Below, one piece after another: positions 62,563 to 64,000 of a DNA stretch of 64,000 bases. The stretch's first letter is position 1. The number at the start of each line of letters is the position of its first letter. The translations under genes were made by a program, and so were the position numbers. The notes beneath the pieces are model-generated. The model did not search any database. It worked only from the letters and a program-made list of their open reading frames with translations, and was not told the origin of the DNA. Source of the stretch: UBA10349 sp003485905 (lineage in GTDB: Bacteria; Pseudomonadota; Gammaproteobacteria; Arenicellales; Arenicellaceae); the NCBI GenBank assembly GCA_943787185.1, contig CALSLL010000002.1, positions 974,376 to 1,038,375 of the forward strand, read 5' to 3'.

Positions 62563-63635
62563 TCAGTTGATTTTTCCAGCATTCGCCAGATCAAACGCGA
62601 GCGATTCTATGATCAATAACTGGTCACTTGTGCCCGCCATTAGTTGAGCTGCTTTCTGAGTTTGATGCCACATCAAAATAGCTTTTGCGAGTTTAGTCGT
62701 TTTCCCTGACGGTGCAACCATTGCTTCTGCGCTCTATAAAAAGCCGGTTCAGCATGTTCACTAACCCGGCAACGTATTAAGTCCGAAAACAACCGCTGTG
62801 TAAGCTGAATGATTAGCTCCGGAGCTTCTTTATGCCATAGCTTTGCTGCACTAAGGGGTGTCATCTTACCAACAAGTACGTCGCATAATTGGCGCAGTAG
62901 CTTCGAGTGTCGATCGCGATCTCCTGATTGATGGAGCATTAAAGCGAGAAGTGGTGCCCCCCCAGCAAATGCCAATAACTCTTCGACATTCTCAATTCGG
63001 GTTGCCCTACCTCTGACGTAACCGCCTCACGCAACCAGTTTTGTGAGATTTCACTGTTAGGAGTTTTAAAATATATAGACGTGCATCGGCTCTAATGGTC
63101 GCGGGCAAGCTTTCTGGTTTATCACTATTAACAAAAATACCGTATCACCAGGCGGCTCTTCCAGACTTTTTAAAGCGAATTAGCTGCGTTCGCGTTCATC
63201 GCACTAGCATCAGGTAAAATTACAACTCGCGATCCTTGCTTGGCAGTCGTTGATACGAATGACTGCCCAAGCATACGCACCTGAGCAACGGAGATGACGT
63301 TGCTTTGGTTTTCGCGTACCCCGCACCTCCATATATCTAGCAGCAAATTTAGCAAATAATGAATCGGCCTCATCGTCAACGGATGCCTCACTCATCAGAA
63401 CATGCAAATCTGGGTGCGTACCAGCAACAAATAAATCTGAAGCGGCAGAAGAGTCCTGCTCTTGATCGTTATCGACCAATACAAAATACGCGTAAGCTTC
63501 GGCTAGCAATGATTTCCCAAGGCCTTTGGGTCCACACAACAAAAAAGCGTGCGCTTTTCTTCCCGATTCAGACTTAGCAACCAAATTCTCCCAAACTAGT
63601 CTATTCCAAGGGTGAATTTCGGTGTGCGGAGGCAT
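62563..63635 (-). CDS. holB: DNA polymerase III delta' subunit HolB, multiply frameshifted
   Basis: Clamp-loader subunit. From ATG 63635 (TTG 63650 also in frame) the P-loop AFLLCGPKGLGKSLLAEAYA and AGTHPDLHVL read in one frame. The sequence then moves through others: VISVAQVRM...GSRVVILPDASAMNANAANSL, LKSLEEPPGDTVFLL, DKPESLPATIR, NVEELLAFAGGAPLLALML, and finally LAKAILMWHQTQKAAQLMAG to the TGA at 62563-62565. I count at least six single-base changes, several in homopolymers. The gene is essential, so these are probably errors in the sequence. The stop lies 11 bases before pilZ. Confidence 0.88.
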
Positions 63636-63732
63636 ATTTAAGGTAACCAAGTTTTCACTGCATAGGTGCTGTTGATGATATTGATAATTACGACAATCTA
63701 CTAGGTTTAGAATCTAAAATCGGGTGGGCCTG

Positions 63733-64000
63733 TTATTTACTGACCAAATCTAAAAACCTCGTTTCTAGAGCTACCACTATTTCCTGCTGCACCGACTTTA
63801 AGATTCGGTCAGCGTTAATAATAACAATTCGATCAGGTTCATTTTTAGCGAGCTGCAAATAACTTTCGCGTACTCGTGTTCTAAAATCGAGTGATTCAGC
63901 ATCGAACCTATCGGATTCTCCTCGATTTACAACACGAGCAAGGCCAACATCGACGGGGACATCAAGCAGCAAGGTGAGATCTGGTTGCAGTTCTTTTTGA
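63733..64000 (-). CDS. tmk: Thymidylate kinase Tmk (C-terminal part, runs off the window)
   Basis: About 88 residues reading leftwards from the window edge. LQPDLTLLLDVPVDVGLARVVNRG, then DRFDAESLDFRTRVRESYLQLAKNEPDRIVIINADRILKSVQQEI, the LID and C-terminal region of dTMP kinase. The ATP-binding start lies outside the window. It precedes holB in the usual gammaproteobacterial order; about 97 bases separate its stop from the holB ATG. Confidence 0.9.
   Translation of the reverse strand, partial: QKELQPDLTLLLDVPVDVGLARVVNRGESDRFDAESLDFRTRVRESYLQLAKNEPDRIVIINADRILKSVQQEIVVALETRFLDLVSK

Noticed and set aside
61338..63650. tatD, pilZ and holB as true pseudogenes
   Set aside because: All lesions are single-base indels, the protein sequence is conserved across frames, and holB is essential; error is the simpler explanation.
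1..64000. CRISPR arrays, insertion sequences, prophage genes or rRNA
   Set aside because: No spaced direct repeats, transposase, integrase, phage structural genes or rRNA sequence were found.

Overview
The window looks like a chromosomal stretch from a free-living, probably marine gammaproteobacterium of moderate to low GC. Signs of this are the bioB-bioF-bioH-bioC-bioD operon with a palindromic BirA operator, the tmk-holB-pilZ-tatD gene order, TRAP and DAACS carboxylate/amino-acid transporters, a two-component pair resembling the 'dedicated sortase system' regulators of marine Proteobacteria, and many exported lipoproteins. No insertion sequence, prophage, CRISPR array or rRNA is visible. 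The only tRNA is tRNA-Sec.

Layout. (1) 0.3-8.2 kb, + strand: a complete selenocysteine cassette, selA, selB, selC (tRNA-Sec), a PhnD/PhnC/PhnE-like ABC importer probably for a selenium oxyanion (its binding protein carries a +1 frameshift), and selD. (2) 8.3-17.9 kb: exported proteins, namely a TlpA-like thioredoxin lipoprotein, a ricin-lectin/esterase fusion, a cytochrome c/beta-propeller fusion, an NAD(P)-binding reductase with a signal peptide, a CtBP-like dehydrogenase, an NHL propeller and an exported alpha/beta hydrolase. It ends at a strong terminator. (3) 18-25 kb: a RelE-type toxin-antitoxin pair, a GDSL esterase, a membrane zinc peptidase, an AttEFGH-like ABC system and a cold-shock protein. 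(4) 25.5-32.4 kb: housekeeping and orphan genes (DUF1456, RNase H-like, LysE, an exported RidA, a nitrobindin-like protein, pyrC) and an exported metallo-beta-lactamase-fold hydrolase with an in-frame stop. (5) 32.7-36.3 kb: a rubrerythrin / CCG-domain Fe-S oxidoreductase / DUF3501 module, a 2OG oxygenase and a MAPEG protein. (6) 36.5-39.7 kb: a TRAP transporter. (7) 39.7-50.1 kb: a 1515-residue single-chain biotin-dependent carboxylase, birA and the biotin operon. (8) 50.2-61.1 kb: typA, DUF1178, a sensor kinase/regulator pair, a class V aminotransferase, and a symporter/PLP lyase/racemase group. (9) 61.3-64 kb: tatD, pilZ, holB and tmk on the minus strand, with many single-base indels.

How it fits together. 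The selenium cassette holds uptake, activation (SelD), charging (SelA/SelC) and decoding (SelB), but no selenoprotein gene was recognised here. Biotin synthesis, BirA and a large biotin enzyme sit side by side and can be coordinated through the BirA operator before bioB. The dense indels in the last 2.5 kb hit essential genes (holB), so they are more likely sequence errors than decay. The two isolated lesions elsewhere (binding protein near 4394, hydrolase stop at 32323) could be real or errors.
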